Positions 62,432 to 64,000 of a stretch of 64,000 bases of DNA are shown here, piece by piece. Position 1 is the first letter of the stretch, and every line of letters begins with the position of its first letter. The DNA comes from Gnetum montanum (Eukaryota; Streptophyta; Gnetopsida; Gnetales; Gnetaceae). The stretch is taken from NCBI GenBank assembly GCA_015680685.1, contig MNCI01029493.1, positions 63,907-127,906 on the forward strand, read 5' to 3'. The translations under genes and the position numbers were made by a program. Below the pieces are notes generated by a model. That model searched no databases. It saw only the letters and a program-made list of their open reading frames with translations, and had not been told where the DNA came from.

Positions 62432-62935
62432 TTGAAAAGAGTGAAAGCCAACATTTCAATGTATGATCTTTTACATTTTAATGAAATGAAAGATGTGGTC
62501 GAAAAGATAGTTCATGCACCTAAAACCAATAAAAAATCTCCAATAATTACAAAACAAGTTCATTTTGAAGAAAGTCCTAATGCTCTATCAATACAAAATT
62601 TGAGCAATTTAATGTTGAACAAGAAAGATCAACTACATTTCTTAATAACTTTCATTATTTTAGGTAAGAATGTTCATAACTACTTAATTAATTATGCTAC
62701 AACTATTAGTGTCATGCCATTAGAAGTGTGAAAAATGTTAGAAGCACAAATGCTACCACAAGTAAGAAGTGTGATACAATTTGATGGATCTAATGTACTT
62801 GTGGTAGGATCATTAAAAGGAGTGAAAGTGCAACTGAAACAATACCCTACTTTCACATGTCATATAGATATTTTAGTAGTTGAGATGTCATCCACTTATG
62901 GTGTGCTTCTATCTAGGACTTTTGGAGCCTAATTT
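62432..62935 (+). pseudogene. Retropepsin of the 3'-end Ty3-like element
   Basis: FLITFIILGKNVHNYLINYA then TTISVMPLEV (62640-62730) matches the plant pattern 'vHN-LIDSGAS-SVMP'. The catalytic D-S-G-A is replaced by N-Y-A-T, so it is inactive. VIQFDGSNVLVVGSLKGVKV and TYGVLLSRTFGA (62895-62930) match the flap and the conserved YG-LLSR end. Stops are at 62729 and after 62930. Confidence 0.65.
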
Positions 62936-63201
62936 GGGGCTTCTTTAGATTAGATTTTTCAGAATTATTAATTCCCATTAAAGGAAAATTTAAATATGTT
63001 GTTATACTAATAGAACCTTTTTATAAACATGTGGTAATAAATTTTAATCAACAAAATAAATCTTTGAAAAATCAAAATACCAATCTTTTTATTAAAGTTA
63101 TTGAAATTGGACTTGGCAAATATATTATGAATGATGATGTTAGTAAAATTTCAAAAATAAATCCTTTTGCTTAAACATATTTCACCAAATATTATCAAGC
63201 A

Positions 63202-63830
63202 TTGAAAGAATGTGAAGAAATTTATGAAGATACATTTCTTTACTATCAACATGATGGAAAAACATTTTTTTTGGGTGATCCACCACCATTAGGAAGGGAC
63301 AAAGATATAAACAAGGTTCTAACCATTGAAACATTAGAAGATGAGCCAAATTTTGATGATGATCATTATTACATCAGTCAAAGGGCTAATTTTTTAGATT
63401 TTACTAACATAAACACTTGGATATTAAGAGTGGATGATGTCTCTTCCAAGAAAGGATGTGGAGCCAGAATAATGCTCATACCTCCTCATGAAGCGCTTAT
63501 CTTTAAAGCCATCAATTTCACACAACCTATGACTAACAACATGGTTGAGTATGAAGTGCTTATACATGGGATCAAGTTAGCTCAATATTATGGCTTATCT
63601 AAATTTAAGATTTATAGTGACTCTCAATTAATAGTAAACTAAGTTAATGAAATTTTTTATGATAAGGATGCTACCATGAAAGTCTATAAAGCTTATATCC
63701 TTGAAATTTTTATGGAATTTGAACACATATCCATTGAACATGTCCCTAGAGATGAAAATTATGTTCTTGATGAATTAGCTCAAATAGCCACTACTTTAGA
63801 TGTCCCTTTTAGATACAATGCTTGTCGAAA
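63202..63830 (+). pseudogene. RNase H (archaeal type) of the Ty3-like element
   Basis: WILRVDDVSSKKGCGARIML (63418-63480) gives the first Asp, MTNNMVEYEVLIHGIKLAQ (63530-63585) the Glu, KIYSDSQLIVN (63606-63640) the second Asp and VPRDENYVLDELAQIA (63742-63790) the last Asp. All four catalytic positions are kept. A TAA at 63640-63642 sits where a Gln is usual. The N-terminal 70 residues (FFLGDPPPLGRDKDINK) do not look like RT. A frame change follows near 63800. Confidence 0.75.
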
Positions 63831-64000
63831 AGGTTAAGTCTTATTCTAGTCTAGATAATTTCTATTCTTTTCAAGTTTGTGATGATGATAATTATATTTA
63901 TGAATTTTTATTTTCCAAGGATGAATTTTGTGATCAATGTTTTAAATTTTCTCAAATTAATGAAGAAGCTATGTCAAAGGATGTCATATTTTAAAATAAA

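Larger units (their letters stand above)
61027..64000 (+). mobile_element. Ty3-like element, Tat-type gag/PR/RNase H, no RT seen
   Basis: Plus-strand order is gag, retropepsin and RNase H, running off the window end. The gag knuckle CFLHNTRQHYKKTC (C-X2-H-X4-H-X4-C) and the RNase H of archaeal type are marks of Tat-lineage Ty3 elements (family knowledge). Only about 475 bases separate protease and RNase H, and no RT motif lies between. It has stops and frameshifts. It is unrelated to the A family at the sequence level I can judge. Confidence 0.7.

Overview
This window reads as nuclear DNA of a land plant, most likely a seed plant with a large, repeat-rich genome. A gymnosperm is a reasonable guess but is not proven. 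The evidence is a spliced CHX-family cation/proton antiporter gene with phase-0 introns, several generations of Ty3-type LTR elements, L1- and RTE-like LINEs, a tRNA-derived SINE, and a decayed endogenous caulimovirid. The sequence is AT-rich and contains N gaps. Only one gene looks intact: the CHX antiporter on the minus strand at 26619-29446 (three exons, 824 residues).

Layout. 1-8250: minus-strand LTR element A1, cut by the window start and truncated at its 5' LTR. 8253-14215: decayed endogenous pararetrovirus (Caulimoviridae) on the plus strand. 14216-23154: intergenic, with a 438-bp tandem duplication and a minus-strand LINE. 23155-23925: solo LTR (A4) with a TTAAT target duplication. 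24659-26618: LINE tail and short tandem repeats. 26619-29580: CHX gene and its promoter. 30532-36740: minus-strand element A2 (TSD CCTAG, holds an 804-N gap). 37690-45074: LINE fragment, SINE, 42-bp repeats and an L1-like LINE with a perfect 18-bp TSD. 46636-55873: plus-strand element A3 (TSD ATTAT). 56395-59068: pseudogenes of a DRB-type dsRNA-binding protein and a MATE transporter. 61027-64000: a second Ty3-like element with gag, protease and RNase H but no visible reverse transcriptase.

The most unusual system is the A family (A1-A4). Its members share a tRNA-Asp-like primer binding site, an Athila/Tat-type gag, about 1.8 kb of non-coding spacer, and a second ORF (ORF2: a conserved N-terminal domain plus a long coiled coil) before the 3' LTR. 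No protease, RT, RNase H or integrase is visible in A1 or A3, so the family looks non-autonomous by design. ORF2 starts at the same MAPK... methionine in three copies, and each ATG directly follows what looks like a 3' splice site with a branch-point-like motif. Between gag and ORF2 the spacer carries a second copy of the LTR's own promoter signature: paired hexamers in a 20-bp unit (hexamer-N8-hexamer) next to a TATA box. The hexamer variant (GATATC-like in A1, GATGTC/GACATC in A3) matches between the internal module and the LTR of the same element. This suggests separate control of ORF2 and a co-evolving DNA-binding factor.

All retroelement reading frames are decayed. In ORF2 of A3 a 298-codon stretch keeps one frame but holds 12 stops, 9 of them TAG, with CAG nearly absent. 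This is the pattern expected from deamination of methylated cytosine in CAG (CHG) sites.
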